DNA of 64,000 nt from Leptonema sp964619535 (GCA_964619535.1 CAZUEX010000002.1:124001-188000); one strand, 5' to 3'. Shown: positions 1 to 8,901, counted from the first letter of the stretch. Numbers and translations are program-made. The notes: generated by a model not told the origin, from the letters alone.

Positions 1-1301
1 CAAAAGAAAAGCTGCATATACAGGTCCTTGATGACTCCACCGATGAAACGAAGGACAAGGTTGCAGGCATCGTAAGCAATCTAAAGTCTCAGGGCTATCG
101 CATCGAGCATCTGCACCGTACAGACCGTACGGGTCATAAGGCTGGAGCGTTGAAGGCAGGTCTTGAGAAGTGTAAATCCGAGTTTATCGCCATCTTTGAT
201 GCCGACTTTCTGCCTGCTCCGGACATCCTCATCAAAACGATCCCTTACTTCTCTGAGCCCGACGTGGGCATGGTGCAAACACGCTGGGGACATATTAACG
301 ACGATTACTCCATGCTTACCATGGCGCAGTCCTTTGGTATCGACGGTCACTTTGTGGTAGAGCAGGTGGCCCGGAACGGTGGTCGTATGTGGATGAACTT
401 TAACGGTACGGCCGGCATATGGCGGCGCCAGTGCATCTACGATGCAGGCAACTGGCAGGCTGATACACTTACAGAAGACTTTGATCTGTCTTACAGGGCA
501 GAGCTTGCCGGGTGGCGCTTCCGGTATTTTACCGACATCGTCAATCCTGCAGAGCTTCCTTCGACGATTGCTTCGTTTAAGTCCCAGCAATTCCGCTGGT
601 GCAAGGGGTCGATCCAGACGGCGGTGAAGCTGATCCCGCGCATACTGCGTTCTTCTTTCAGCAAGAAGATCAAGCTGGAAGCTATCACGCACCTGTTGAA
701 CTACTCCGTGCATCCCCTGATGGTGATCAATATCCTGCTATCTCTGCCACTGCTGCTTGTGGACCGCTGGACCTCGTTTAAACTCAGCAGCGTTTCGATC
801 GGTGTGCTGTTCTTTGCAGCCACGGTGCTCAGCCTTTCCACGCTTGGGCCCACCTTTTTCTATATCTATTCGCAACGAGAGCTGTACCGAAACTGGAAAA
901 AGCGGATCATATGGATTCCCGTCCTGATGATGATTGGAACGGGTATTGCCATCTCCAATACAAGGGCCTTTATTGAGGCGCTGACGGGTAAGAAGTCTGC
1001 CTTTATGCGCACTCCCAAGTACCGCATTGAGTCCAGGGACGACAACGTTAAGAAGCGTTCCCTGTACCGACAGCCTCTGGATCCGCTTGTGTTTACGGAG
1101 CTGGCCATGGGCATCTACGGACTGGTGACGGCCTACTTTGCCTGGATCTACGAAAAGCCCTTTATCATTCCTTTTATGCTGATCTACGCGGCCGGCTTCC
1201 TTTATATCTCTGTGGGGAATATACTGGAGCGTCTGCAGATCAATGCTCGCTTTGACATGCGGCTATTTCAAAAGGAAGAAGAGGTGGTCGTCCAGGAATG
1301 A
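1..1301 (+). CDS. Family 2 (cellulose-synthase-like) glycosyltransferase, 3' part
   Basis: The reading frame is already open at base 3, so the start lies upstream of the window; about 432 residues are visible. It begins inside the nucleotide-sugar-binding half (QVLDDSTDET), followed by FDADFLP (bases about 196-216, the metal-binding DxD), TEDFDLS (the catalytic ED region) and QQFRWCKGS (the Q-x-x-RW motif, around 588-614). At least four hydrophobic segments follow. This is the architecture of processive, membrane-bound GT2 enzymes that build beta-glycan or glycolipid chains from UDP-sugars at the inner membrane. No PilZ domain is visible at the C-terminus. The product cannot be named from sequence alone. 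Confidence 0.9.
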   Translation, partial: KEKLHIQVLDDSTDETKDKVAGIVSNLKSQGYRIEHLHRTDRTGHKAGALKAGLEKCKSEFIAIFDADFLPAPDILIKTIPYFSEPDVGMVQTRWGHINDDYSMLTMAQSFGIDGHFVVEQVARNGGRMWMNFNGTAGIWRRQCIYDAGNWQADTLTEDFDLSYRAELAGWRFRYFTDIVNPAELPSTIASFKSQQFRWCKGSIQTAVKLIPRILRSSFSKKIKLEAITHLLNYSVHPLMVINILLSLPLLLVDRWTSFKLSSVSIGVLFFAATVLSLSTLGPTFFYIYSQRELYRNWKKRIIWIPVLMMIGTGIAISNTRAFIEALTGKKSAFMRTPKYRIESRDDNVKKRSLYRQPLDPLVFTELAMGIYGLVTAYFAWIYEKPFIIPFMLIYAAGFLYISVGNILERLQINARFDMRLFQKEEEVVVQE

Positions 1302-1302
1302 T

Positions 1303-1319
1303 GCCTTCTGCAAGAAGGC
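1303..1319 (+). terminator. Short hairpin after the glycosyltransferase
   Basis: A perfect 7-bp inverted repeat GCCTTCT / AGAAGGC with a 3-nt loop starts just after the stop codon. It has no immediate T-tract (a TTTT occurs about 15 nt later), so termination is only possible. The rest of the gap to 1418 shows nothing else. Confidence 0.3.
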
Positions 1320-1418
1320 CCCTGCGCGCCCGTTTTCCGTTTGACCGTATTGCTGCCATCCTTTTTCTGAATTTGATACTGTTTTAAGAAAATCCCCTGC
1401 CGGGAGTGGAGAAGCTGA

Positions 1419-1721
1419 ATGTCTGCTGGAGATAAAGTCTACTGCGCCAACTGTGCACACTGCATCGTGGTCCGTCAGTACGAGGCTGACCAGGATAAGT
1501 ACATCCTGCGGGTACGCTGCCACAAGAAGATGTGGTCGAAACGGTCTGGTGAGGAGAAGCTGTATAAGTACTTCACGGTGGCCCGTCGGATGATGCCAAA
1601 CTGTGAGCACTATAAGGCCCTGGGCGATCTGCTTCCCTACATCAAGAATCTGAAAAAAGAGCTACCCATTAAAGACGAGATCTATACGATCAAGAAGCCG
1701 ACAACGAAACTACCGGCATGA
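1419..1721 (+). CDS. Small Cys-rich protein of unknown function
   Basis: 100 residues, with a good ribosome site (GGAGAAGCTGA) before the ATG. C9-x2-C12-x2-C15, then C34 and C62, suggest a metal-binding (zinc or Fe-S) fold; the rest is basic and tyrosine-rich. The stop codon overlaps the ATG of the RnfC-like ferredoxin (ATGA at 1718-1721), so the two are probably translated together and may act in the same redox process. I do not recognise the family. There is no signal peptide or membrane segment, so it should be cytoplasmic. Confidence 0.75.
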   Translation: MSAGDKVYCANCAHCIVVRQYEADQDKYILRVRCHKKMWSKRSGEEKLYKYFTVARRMMPNCEHYKALGDLLPYIKNLKKELPIKDEIYTIKKPTTKLPA

Positions 1722-2863
1722 TCCTGCCGCTTTCTTTTTTCGGCCGATCGCCGGTTTTGCCGGACTTTCGCATCGCTGAAAGAGAAATTGTCAACCTGCA
1801 CATCCCCCCGAGGCTGCTTCTTCCTCTGCACAGGGGGCAGCTACAATACAGCCCGGAGGGATCCTATCCTCGCCGGGTTGAGCCCGGTGAGGTGCTTGCG
1901 TTTGCCGACGGCTTTCCGCTTCTTGCTCCGCTTGCCGGGGCTGCCGATCTTACCGACGATAACAGGATCCGCATTCGTGTATCGGGGGCACTGCGCCCGG
2001 CCAGGCGGGAAACCGAGCCGGAATTCCAGGGCGTGGAAGACCTGTTAAGCTTCTGCGATGAGCACGGTCTTTTCTTTCTCGATGAAAAACCCATGCCGCT
2101 TTCCAGGGCCATCCGGCTGGCGATGAAAGGAGGGGCTCTTCGAGCCATCGTTCTGGCCGAGGTGGATTCCGAGCTTCCCGTATACTGGCAGAATCTGTTT
2201 CGCGGAACGGCTGTGGAACGTTTGCGGATGGAGGATCTGCTGCGGAAGATATTTCCGAGGTTGCATATCTTTCACACTCGGCCGGTCGGAGAACGTATAG
2301 ACTTCTTTCAAACCCGGCTGCTGCAACCAGCTCAGCTGATCAGGCGGGCTTTGCGGGCAAGAGCCCTTCGCAGTCCGATGGAATGGCTGGAAGAGGGGGT
2401 GCTTTATCTGAGCCCTGCCGCTGTCTATTCTCTACTGCGTGCCCTGTATCATGGGGAGCCATTTACCTATCGTCCTATCGTTTTTCGTGATTTCTTAAGC
2501 CGCAAGGATACGGTGGCCGTGTTACCAAACGGTACCGTTCCCTATGATGTCTTTGCAGACAGGCTGCCCTCCGATCGCTGGGAGGCCCTCGGGCAGCGAA
2601 ATGAGGATGAAGAATTCCTTTCCCACTTCTCGATTGCAATCGAAGAGCACGATGCCTTTTATCGGTTTCGCCGTATGCGCGGGCAAATCCCCTGTACGGG
2701 ATGTCGTGCCTGTAACGATGTCTGTCCGGTGGATGCCCGTCCTTTATCGTTGCTTTTTGAACCGAAGCGCTTTGACCGTCAGAGCTGTTTTCAGTGCGGC
2801 CTTTGCGAGCTCATCTGTGAGGCAAACATACCGCTGTCGATGATGATTGGAGGTCTGTCGTGA
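1718..2863 (+). CDS. RnfC-like 4Fe-4S ferredoxin protein
   Basis: 381 residues. The C-terminus carries two complete 4Fe-4S motifs, C326-x2-C329-x2-C332-x3-C336-P and C357-x2-C360-x2-C363-x3-C367, the ferredoxin arrangement of RnfC. The N-terminal half resembles the RnfC barrel-sandwich region (PGEVLAFADGFPL) and a core segment (IVLAEVDSELPVYW) that lines up with the RnfC 'INGxECEPY' region by eye. I do not see the glycine-rich GGAGFPT FMN/NADH loop of true RnfC. It overlaps the upstream Cys-rich gene (ATGA) and the downstream membrane protein (GTGA), so it probably feeds electrons to that membrane partner. The lack of rnfB, G, E and A nearby argues against a standard Rnf pump. Confidence 0.75.
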   Translation: MILPLSFFGRSPVLPDFRIAEREIVNLHIPPRLLLPLHRGQLQYSPEGSYPRRVEPGEVLAFADGFPLLAPLAGAADLTDDNRIRIRVSGALRPARRETEPEFQGVEDLLSFCDEHGLFFLDEKPMPLSRAIRLAMKGGALRAIVLAEVDSELPVYWQNLFRGTAVERLRMEDLLRKIFPRLHIFHTRPVGERIDFFQTRLLQPAQLIRRALRARALRSPMEWLEEGVLYLSPAAVYSLLRALYHGEPFTYRPIVFRDFLSRKDTVAVLPNGTVPYDVFADRLPSDRWEALGQRNEDEEFLSHFSIAIEEHDAFYRFRRMRGQIPCTGCRACNDVCPVDARPLSLLFEPKRFDRQSCFQCGLCELICEANIPLSMMIGGLS

Positions 2864-3651
2864 GCCGCCTCCAGTACATGGTTCTGTATCTGCTTCCAGG
2901 CTTCTTTTTCTGGGGGATTTCACAGTATGCCCTGGGGACCGATCTATTCAGCCGTCTGGGACAGCTTGTATTCGGTGGTGCCGTTTTGCTGCAGCACCGT
3001 CTGAGTCCAGACGAACAACGTGGAAGCGTTCTGTTACACGGGCTGGGTATCTACCTGTATGCGGTCTATCTTCTACCGCCGGCCATACCGGGGCTCCTTC
3101 TCTGGACCTTGCTTGCTCTTTTTCTGTTTCTGCCGGGGGTCCTTTTTATTGGCTATCCGTATCGTCATCCGGTGATTCTGCTGCTCCTGCTCGGGGGGAT
3201 GGCGGGCCTGGTCGCCGGTTTGCGCCAGCCTGAGCCTTTCTGGCTTATGTCCGGGCATGCTCCCTTTGAGCAGATGCCGTATCTGGCTCTTCTGCCGGCA
3301 GCCTACATGGTATGGAAGGAGTCCGGTCATTTCTTTGAGATGATCGGGACGGCGGCCGGTTTGCTTGCCGTGTCTGTGCTGGCGGGGCAGCTGGAGCGGA
3401 CGATTTCCGGGCCCTGTATTGCCCTTCTGATCATCTACTTCGCCCTGCCGTTTCGTAGCCGGTATCCGGGCTTCCTCAGGCCATTCCTGGCCGGATTGTT
3501 GTGCTTTTTTCTGTTTCTGCCGTCCCTGTATCTGTCGTTTTGGTTTCGCTACGAGCAGTCCACGATTCTGTGGCCTTTAGCGGTGGTATTTGTACTGCAA
3601 GACTGGTTGTCGGCTCCGCTTCATCGATTGTTTCGGCGGGCCATGTTTTAG
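2860..3651 (+). CDS. Polytopic membrane protein, possibly RnfD-like
   Basis: 263 residues from a GTG start that overlaps the stop of the RnfC-like gene. Nearly the whole chain is hydrophobic, with roughly eight membrane segments. The C-terminus (FVLQDWLSAPLHRLF) recalls the RnfD/NqrB ending F-x3-D-x-x-[ST]-x-P, and the coupling to an RnfC-like ferredoxin supports that reading. The SGAT flavin-attachment motif of RnfD/NqrB is absent, so covalent FMN is not expected. It could be a degenerate RnfD or an unrelated electron-accepting membrane partner. Confidence 0.6.
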   Translation: MSRLQYMVLYLLPGFFFWGISQYALGTDLFSRLGQLVFGGAVLLQHRLSPDEQRGSVLLHGLGIYLYAVYLLPPAIPGLLLWTLLALFLFLPGVLFIGYPYRHPVILLLLLGGMAGLVAGLRQPEPFWLMSGHAPFEQMPYLALLPAAYMVWKESGHFFEMIGTAAGLLAVSVLAGQLERTISGPCIALLIIYFALPFRSRYPGFLRPFLAGLLCFFLFLPSLYLSFWFRYEQSTILWPLAVVFVLQDWLSAPLHRLFRRAMF

Positions 3652-3655
3652 ACCT

Positions 3656-4114
3656 ATGAACCTGAAAGACATTATTCCAGCGGATCGTATCTTCCATTAT
3701 ACCGAAAGCCCGAAGGACAAGTTTGTTCTGCTTGAGGATCTGATGGACCGTACACTGGCCGGTACTCCATCGGCAGTGAAGCGTGAGAAGATCCTGGAGG
3801 CTCTGTTTGACAGAGAGCGTTCCATGTCTACAGGCATTGGATCGGGTATTGCCATTCCGCATTGTTCCACAGAACACATCGATGGAATGCTTGCCTCAGT
3901 AGCCATTCTGAAAGAGAAGCTGCCCTTTGAAGCGGTTGATGATCAACCCGTAAACATCGTTGTTTTGCTTTTACTTTCGCGAAATGACTTTGATCGTCAC
4001 ATCAAGACACTGGCAGCCATCGCCCGCGCCTTTAACCAGGAAAAGCTTCGCGAAGCCGTTGCCGCAACGACAACGGCTGACGAAGTGATGGCCCTTCTTG
4101 AAAAGATGAGCTGA
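3656..4114 (+). CDS. ptsN: PTS EIIA domain protein (PtsN / EIIA-Ntr-like)
   Basis: 152 residues from ATG 3656, right after the membrane protein's stop; an in-frame upstream extension lies inside that gene and is rejected. It is a complete fructose/nitrogen-type EIIA domain: the phospho-accepting His69 lies in AIPHCS, preceded by the typical MSTGIGSGIA. PtsN-type proteins accept phosphate from HPr/NPr and act as regulators, not sugar carriers. No EIIB/EIIC gene is nearby, which fits a regulatory role. The symbol rests on domain type and isolated context. Confidence 0.85.
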   Translation: MNLKDIIPADRIFHYTESPKDKFVLLEDLMDRTLAGTPSAVKREKILEALFDRERSMSTGIGSGIAIPHCSTEHIDGMLASVAILKEKLPFEAVDDQPVNIVVLLLLSRNDFDRHIKTLAAIARAFNQEKLREAVAATTTADEVMALLEKMS

Positions 4115-4115
4115 A

Positions 4116-4146
4116 AGCGCTGTCACACTGACGGTGCGACAGCGCT
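4116..4146. terminator. Hairpin between convergent ptsN-like and clpP1
   Basis: A perfect 9-bp inverted repeat, AGCGCTGTC / GACAGCGCT, sits in the 38-bp space between two converging genes. There is no T-tract on either side, so it may be a weak bidirectional terminator or an RNA 3' end stabiliser. Confidence 0.45.
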
Positions 4147-4152
4147 CCGGTA

Positions 4153-4800
4153 TTAGCTGTTGCCGTAGCCCGGGAAGGGGCCATCGATCAGCCCGTATTC
4201 AATCGCTTCCTGGGTATTCATATAGTTATCGCGATCTGTATCGCGCTCAACCTGCTCCTGGGTGCGGCCAGTTGCCTCAGCGATGATTCTGTTCAGCTCG
4301 TCGCGGGTTTTCTTGATCTCCTGGGCGTGGATCTTGATATCGACGGCCGGAGCTACAATCTGTCCCGAGATCAGTGGCTGGTGGATCATGATTCGGCTGT
4401 GTGGCCAGGCGTAGCGTTTTCCCTTTTTTCCACCGCAGAGAAGCAGGGCGCCCATACTGGCGGCCAGGCCCATGCATACTGTGGAAACATCAGAAGAGAG
4501 CATCTGCATCGTATCATAGATGCACATGCCGGAGGTAATCACTCCACCGGGGCTGTTGATGAAAAGGGTGATGTCCTTTCCCGGATCGATGCTGTCGAGG
4601 TAGAGCAGACGCTCAACGATGTAGCGGGCGGAGGAATCCTCCACCGCTCCCCATAGATACACATGACGACGTTCAAGAAAGTTCTTCTCGATGGCCGCCC
4701 GCGTGGGGGAAAATTCTTTTACAATTTCGTCGATGTCCCGGGCAACGGGATTCGTGAGGAATTCCTGCATGGGATCAGGGAAAAGATAAGGCCGCCGCAC
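4153..4800 (-). CDS. clpP: ATP-dependent Clp protease proteolytic subunit, catalytically complete copy (ClpP1)
   Basis: 215 residues from a GTG at 4800; an ATG at 4770 is an alternative, and neither has a strong ribosome site. All three catalytic residues are present: Ser115 in LAASMGA, His140 in MIHQP and Asp191 in DTDRDNY. ClpP forms a double heptamer degrading proteins delivered by ClpX or ClpA/C. The gene lies downstream of an FtsB-like gene and eno, away from clpX, which instead sits next to a second, degenerate copy at 10625-11230. This copy is therefore probably the active partner of a mixed ClpP1P2 complex. Confidence 0.93.
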   Translation of the reverse strand: MRRPYLFPDPMQEFLTNPVARDIDEIVKEFSPTRAAIEKNFLERRHVYLWGAVEDSSARYIVERLLYLDSIDPGKDITLFINSPGGVITSGMCIYDTMQMLSSDVSTVCMGLAASMGALLLCGGKKGKRYAWPHSRIMIHQPLISGQIVAPAVDIKIHAQEIKKTRDELNRIIAEATGRTQEQVERDTDRDNYMNTQEAIEYGLIDGPFPGYGNS

Positions 4801-4817
4801 GGAAAGAAAAATCCGTG

Positions 4818-5234
4818 TCAGGGTTCGGATTTTCTGCGTTTCAGATAGAGTAGAATGGCGCCCAGTTCAACAAAAACGGCCAGAAAAAGAAAGAAAAGCC
4901 GGTTCTTTTCCATTGAAGTCAGTGAATCCGTCGATGCGGGCAGACGGTCCGGCAGGTTCTCGAACTTGAAAAGCACGATTTCATCACTGCGCGTCGGAGA
5001 CGGCGTTTCATCGGCATACAGAAATCGGTCGTTCAGATCCCTGTATTCCTGTTTCAGGTCTTCGATGCTCGCACGCAGGTGAGCCAGTTCGTTCTTGCGT
5101 TCCCGGTATGTCAGATAACCGGCATCTCCGAGGAAGGACAGATACAGGAAGACGGCAATGGCAGGCCAGATCATCGCGAAAAGCGGAGGGGTTGGCGACA
5201 ACAGGATGGCTTTTGTGCGTTCGCGAAGTTTCAT
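4818..5234 (-). CDS. FtsB/DivIC-like septum formation protein
   Basis: 138 residues from ATG 5234, which lies after a hairpin downstream of eno; an ATG at 5264 would add 10 residues encoded within that hairpin. An N-terminal membrane segment is followed by a coiled coil (about residues 40-80: RERKNELAHLRASIEDLKQE), then a C-terminal hydrophobic segment and a basic tail. Small bitopic coiled-coil proteins after enolase are typically FtsB, which bridges FtsL and FtsQ in the divisome. The extra C-terminal membrane segment is unusual for FtsB, so the assignment rests mainly on synteny and coiled coil. Confidence 0.6.
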   Translation of the reverse strand: MKLRERTKAILLSPTPPLFAMIWPAIAVFLYLSFLGDAGYLTYRERKNELAHLRASIEDLKQEYRDLNDRFLYADETPSPTRSDEIVLFKFENLPDRLPASTDSLTSMEKNRLFFLFLAVFVELGAILLYLKRRKSEP

Positions 5235-5244
5235 GGGCTCAGAA

Positions 5245-5262
5245 GCCGGGCCGAAGCCCGGC
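5245..5262 (-). other. GC-rich TTCG-loop hairpin directly after eno
   Basis: On the minus strand GCCGGGC-TTCG-GCCCGGC forms a perfect 7-bp stem with a stable UUCG-type loop, 7 nt after the eno stop codon. No T-run follows, so it more likely protects the eno mRNA 3' end, or reduces read-through into the FtsB-like gene, than terminates fully. Confidence 0.5.
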
Positions 5263-5269
5263 ATGGAGT

Positions 5270-6583
5270 TTATCGGCCAAGGTTGTAGAACGCTCGCTGA
5301 CCAGGATAGATTGCATAGGCATCCAGGTCGTCTTCGATACGAAGCAGTTCGTTGTATTTGGCGATTCGGTCGGTACGTGACATCGATCCCGTTTTGATCT
5401 GACCGGCTCGTGTGGCCACGGCAATGTGCGAGATGGTCGTATCTTCGGTTTCACCGGAGCGATGCGAGATCACACAGGTCATGTTATGTCGCTGCGCCAG
5501 AGAGATCGTTTCAAGCGTTTCGGTCAGGGTACCGATCTGGTTTACCTTGATCAGGATGGAGTTGCAGCTCTTTTCTTCGATCGCCCGTCGCAGTCGGGTG
5601 GGGTTGGTAACGAGCAGGTCGTCGCCTACAAGCTGAACTTTAGATCCCAGTTTGCTGTTCAGAAGCTTCCAGCCTTCCCAGTCGCTTTGATCCAGGCCGT
5701 CTTCGATAGAACGAATCGGATACTTTTCAACCAGTGAGCTCAGGAACTCTACCATGCCGGCCGAATCCAGGGATTTGCCTTCTACCTGGTAGGTCTTCTT
5801 ATCGCGATCATAGAATTCAGAGGAAGCCACATCAAGGCCAATGAGCACATTCTCGCCCGGCTTGTAGCCTGCCTTCTCGATGGCCGTGAGGATGACCTCT
5901 ACCGCTTCAGCATTGGAGCCAAGGTTCGGAGCAAATCCCCCTTCATCGCCAACGGATGTTGCCAGGCCTTTTTCATGCAGAACCTTTTTCAGGCTATGGA
6001 AGACCTCGGCACCACAGCGCAGCCCTTCTTTAAAAGACTCAAAACCAACGGGAATAATCATGAATTCCTGAAAATCGACATTGTTGTCGGCATGGGCTCC
6101 ACCGTTGATGATATTCATCATCGGAACGGGCAACGTGTCTGCCAGAGGTCCACCAAGGTAGCGATAGAGGGGAATCTTCAGGGAATTGGCTGCAGCATGG
6201 GCTGAAGCAAGGCTTACACCGAGCATGGCATTGGCACCCAGCCGGCCCTTGTTTTCTGTTCCATCAAGCTCGATCATGCGCAGATCGATCTCTTTCTGTC
6301 TTAATGCGCTGATGCCTTCGTCGACCAGAGCCGGCCCGATGGTGTTCTCTACGTTTTCAACGGCTTTCAATACGCCTTTGCCAAGAAAGCGATTGCTATC
6401 GCCGTCGCGCAGCTCCACCGCCTCATAATCGCCTGTAGAAGCCCCGGACGGTACTGCGGCACGTCCAACGACGCCATTTTCCAGCAGTACCTCGACCTCT
6501 ACCGTAGGATTTCCACGGGAATCGATGATTTCCCGGGCCCGAACGTCAGCGATCAGCGTTTCGTGTTCAAGCATTGCATCCAT
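5270..6583 (-). CDS. eno: Enolase (phosphopyruvate hydratase)
   Basis: 437 residues, the usual enolase length. ATG 6583 has an excellent ribosome site (AAGAGGAGATAG). Landmarks are EIIDSRGNPTVEVEV at the N-terminus, GGAHADNNVDFQEFM (the active-site loop), the metal ligand region SIEDGL, GDDLLVTN, and the C-terminal SHRSGETED signature. It converts 2-phosphoglycerate to phosphoenolpyruvate in glycolysis/gluconeogenesis in the cytoplasm. It is probably the first gene of the eno-ftsB-clpP1 unit, with its promoter in 6584-6747. Confidence 0.98.
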   Translation of the reverse strand: MDAMLEHETLIADVRAREIIDSRGNPTVEVEVLLENGVVGRAAVPSGASTGDYEAVELRDGDSNRFLGKGVLKAVENVENTIGPALVDEGISALRQKEIDLRMIELDGTENKGRLGANAMLGVSLASAHAAANSLKIPLYRYLGGPLADTLPVPMMNIINGGAHADNNVDFQEFMIIPVGFESFKEGLRCGAEVFHSLKKVLHEKGLATSVGDEGGFAPNLGSNAEAVEVILTAIEKAGYKPGENVLIGLDVASSEFYDRDKKTYQVEGKSLDSAGMVEFLSSLVEKYPIRSIEDGLDQSDWEGWKLLNSKLGSKVQLVGDDLLVTNPTRLRRAIEEKSCNSILIKVNQIGTLTETLETISLAQRHNMTCVISHRSGETEDTTISHIAVATRAGQIKTGSMSRTDRIAKYNELLRIEDDLDAYAIYPGQRAFYNLGR

Positions 6584-6747
6584 TTCTATCTCCTCTTAAC
6601 GTATGCACTGATCCGGCACCCTGTTCGGATGCCGAAAGACCGGTTTTTCGAACGGAGTCGCAAAAACCAGAAGCCTCTGTACGATCTCTTTCGAAAGAAT
6701 ACAACGGCCTGATTGGAATGTTTTTTCGATGGAAGGACGGACACAAC

Positions 6748-6798
6748 AAAAAACGAAAGCGAAATCCATGGCCGATCATCGTGTCGGCCTTGTTTCGC
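6748..6798 (-). terminator. Rho-independent terminator for the AI-2E transporter gene
   Basis: On the minus strand, just after the stop at 6812, two nested inverted repeats occur: TTTCGC / GCGAAA outside and GGCCGA / TCGGCC inside. They are followed by TTTCGTTTTTTG. Stem plus T-tract give a convincing terminator separating this transcript from eno. Confidence 0.7.
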
Positions 6799-6811
6799 CT
6801 CCGTGAGTCGT

Positions 6812-7864
6812 CTATATTATACCGAATGACTTTAGCGATCTGTACATCGTCTGAATGGTCATGACCATGATACCTGCAAGGGGCAGGGCAATGACCATGC
6901 CGGCAAAGCCCATCCACTGCTGGAAGGTAATGACGGCCAGAACGGCGATAATCGGATGCACATCCACAGAGCGTGCCAGTACAACAGGCTGCGTAAAGGC
7001 ATTGTCCACGGCCTGTCCGATTCCGATCACCACCAGGGCCGGCAGCAGAAGACCATCCCCTGCAATCAGTGCGGTGGCTATAATGGGAGTGGCACCGATG
7101 GCAGGTCCAACATAGGGAATGATGTTTACAGTAGCTGCAAAGAGAGCGAGGATCGGTGCATAGGGCATATCGATGAGCCACAGCCCCGGAATAAAGATGC
7201 ATGAAAGAATGAGAATCTGTATCGCTATTCCCTTTAGATATGAGATAATGCCATAGCGGATTTGATGCGTGATAAGCAGGGTCATCTCGAAGAAGCGATT
7301 GGGGACCAGTGCCATCACCGTACGAAAGATTTCATCACCCTGCAATAGAAAAAGAAACAGTACGATCGGTGTGATGATGGAATAGGTAATCAGGTTCGGA
7401 ATCGAAGAAAGGATATTGCTGTTTTTGATCGGCCCTATAATGAGGTCCACAAACCAGGGGATGTCGAATTTAACGGTGCGATACGATTCCGGCAAAAGGA
7501 ACTCCAGCCTTTCGCGAATGGATTGAATGATACCGGGAAGAATGTCGGCCAGCTGTCCCAGTTCGGCGACGAATTTCTCCGCCTCTGTAATCAGAGGTGG
7601 GATGAGCAGGGCAAGAATGACGTAGATGCCAACGACCAGAAGTACGAGTACAATGATGACGCTGAACATCCGATTGATACCGAGGCCTTCGATAAAGTCA
7701 ACGGCGGGATTCAGAAAGATCGACAGCAGAAAGGCAATGCTGAAGGGGATGGCCAGTTCTTTTAGACCATAAAGCAGCGATGCCAGGAAGATAACGACAA
7801 GGCCGAAGAAAAGGATGCGGACGCCATGCGTGGCAAGATCCATCCTGTTATCCTGAGAATCCAC
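6812..7864 (-). CDS. AI-2E family (PerM/TqsA-like) membrane transporter
   Basis: 350 residues from GTG 7864, with a strong ribosome site (AAGGAGGTG) that overlaps the end of the preceding gene. About eight membrane segments; the C-terminal PYVGPAIG and TQPVVLARSVDVHPI stretches are characteristic of the AI-2E/PerM family. Members export or exchange small molecules, and one (TqsA) affects autoinducer-2; the substrate cannot be inferred here. The gene sits 2 nt after a cyclic-nucleotide-binding protein gene, so the two are co-transcribed and perhaps functionally linked. Confidence 0.9.
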   Translation of the reverse strand: MDSQDNRMDLATHGVRILFFGLVVIFLASLLYGLKELAIPFSIAFLLSIFLNPAVDFIEGLGINRMFSVIIVLVLLVVGIYVILALLIPPLITEAEKFVAELGQLADILPGIIQSIRERLEFLLPESYRTVKFDIPWFVDLIIGPIKNSNILSSIPNLITYSIITPIVLFLFLLQGDEIFRTVMALVPNRFFEMTLLITHQIRYGIISYLKGIAIQILILSCIFIPGLWLIDMPYAPILALFAATVNIIPYVGPAIGATPIIATALIAGDGLLLPALVVIGIGQAVDNAFTQPVVLARSVDVHPIIAVLAVITFQQWMGFAGMVIALPLAGIMVMTIQTMYRSLKSFGII

Positions 7865-7866
7865 CG

Positions 7867-8442
7867 TTACACCTCCTTCTGGTTCTGTCGCAGCTGGTTC
7901 AGCTCTTTGAATGTGCGCTCCAGGATCTCTGTCGTTGAAATGAGCCTTCGGCCGGTGACGCGTGCAATATTAAGAAGAAGGAGGTTCGATAGTCGCGGGT
8001 TTCTTTTTATGATGACTTCGAGGTCCGGACGGAAGAAGCCCAGCATGCGGCTGTATCCGTCGCTGATGGCCGAGGCAGTGCGAGGGGTTTCTTCAAGCAA
8101 TGCAAGCTCTCCGAAGAAGTCTCCACGTTCCAATTCTGCCAGGGTTTCGTCCTGGCCACTTCGGCTGGAATAAATCTGAACCCTTCCTTCCAGGATGATG
8201 TACATGCCAACCCCTGGCTCATTTGCGCGAAAGATATGCTCGCCGTCTTTGAACTGGCGCATATGGCATTGGTCTCGGATTACACGAAGGCCTTTAACAG
8301 GAATGCCTTCGAAAAGAGGAAGCCTTCGCATGACGTCCAGTTCCTGTTGCAGCGGGCTTTCCTGGTTCTTGCGGATGGCATCCCAGAGTGGAAAGGATCT
8401 CATATTGCTTTCTGTATCGGATAGGGCGTCAATTTGCAACAT
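7867..8442 (-). CDS. Cyclic-nucleotide-binding domain protein
   Basis: 191 residues if started at ATG 8442; ATG 8403 (MRSFPLWD) is also possible. The in-frame extension to 8520 is rejected because it runs into tRNA-Pro on the other strand. One CNB domain fills residues about 55-170, including a full phosphate-binding cassette: FFGELALLEETPRTASA, with the conserved Glu and Arg. No helix-turn-helix follows, so this is not a Crp-type transcription factor but a stand-alone cNMP sensor, followed by a short C-terminal coil. It is co-transcribed with the AI-2E transporter. Confidence 0.88.
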   Translation of the reverse strand: MLQIDALSDTESNMRSFPLWDAIRKNQESPLQQELDVMRRLPLFEGIPVKGLRVIRDQCHMRQFKDGEHIFRANEPGVGMYIILEGRVQIYSSRSGQDETLAELERGDFFGELALLEETPRTASAISDGYSRMLGFFRPDLEVIIKRNPRLSNLLLLNIARVTGRRLISTTEILERTFKELNQLRQNQKEV

Positions 8443-8492
8443 GTATTTGCTTTTTTGGTGGACGTAGCGCCTGTTCGCACGGAATTGACTGT

Positions 8493-8566
<74 letters not shown>

Positions 8567-8569
8567 AAT

Positions 8570-8643
<74 letters not shown>

Positions 8644-8653
8644 AGGAAGATAT

Positions 8654-8726
8654 GGCGGACGTAGCTCAGTGGTAGAGCGCCAGATTGTGGCTCTGGTGGT
8701 CGCGGGTTCAATCCCCGTCGTTCGCC
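8654..8726 (+). tRNA. tRNA-His (anticodon GTG)
   Basis: The cloverleaf has the extra G at position -1 (8654) facing C73, the identity element of histidine tRNA. Acceptor GCGGACG/CGTTCGC, anticodon loop TTGTGGC between CCAGA and TCTGG. Confidence 0.94.
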
Positions 8727-8819
8727 CATCCTGAAAAATTTCAGGGAATGGATGCAGTTGATCTGAAAAAGGGTTGATTGCAAACATGCGATGAAAAGTA
8801 TTGATCATCAGTTCGCACT

Positions 8820-8901
<82 letters not shown>

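Noticed and set aside
6567..7202. A 211-codon minus-strand frame overlapping eno's leader and the AI-2E gene
   Set aside because: Overlaps the AI-2E gene on the same strand in another frame and contains a terminator; Cys/His-rich shadow composition.
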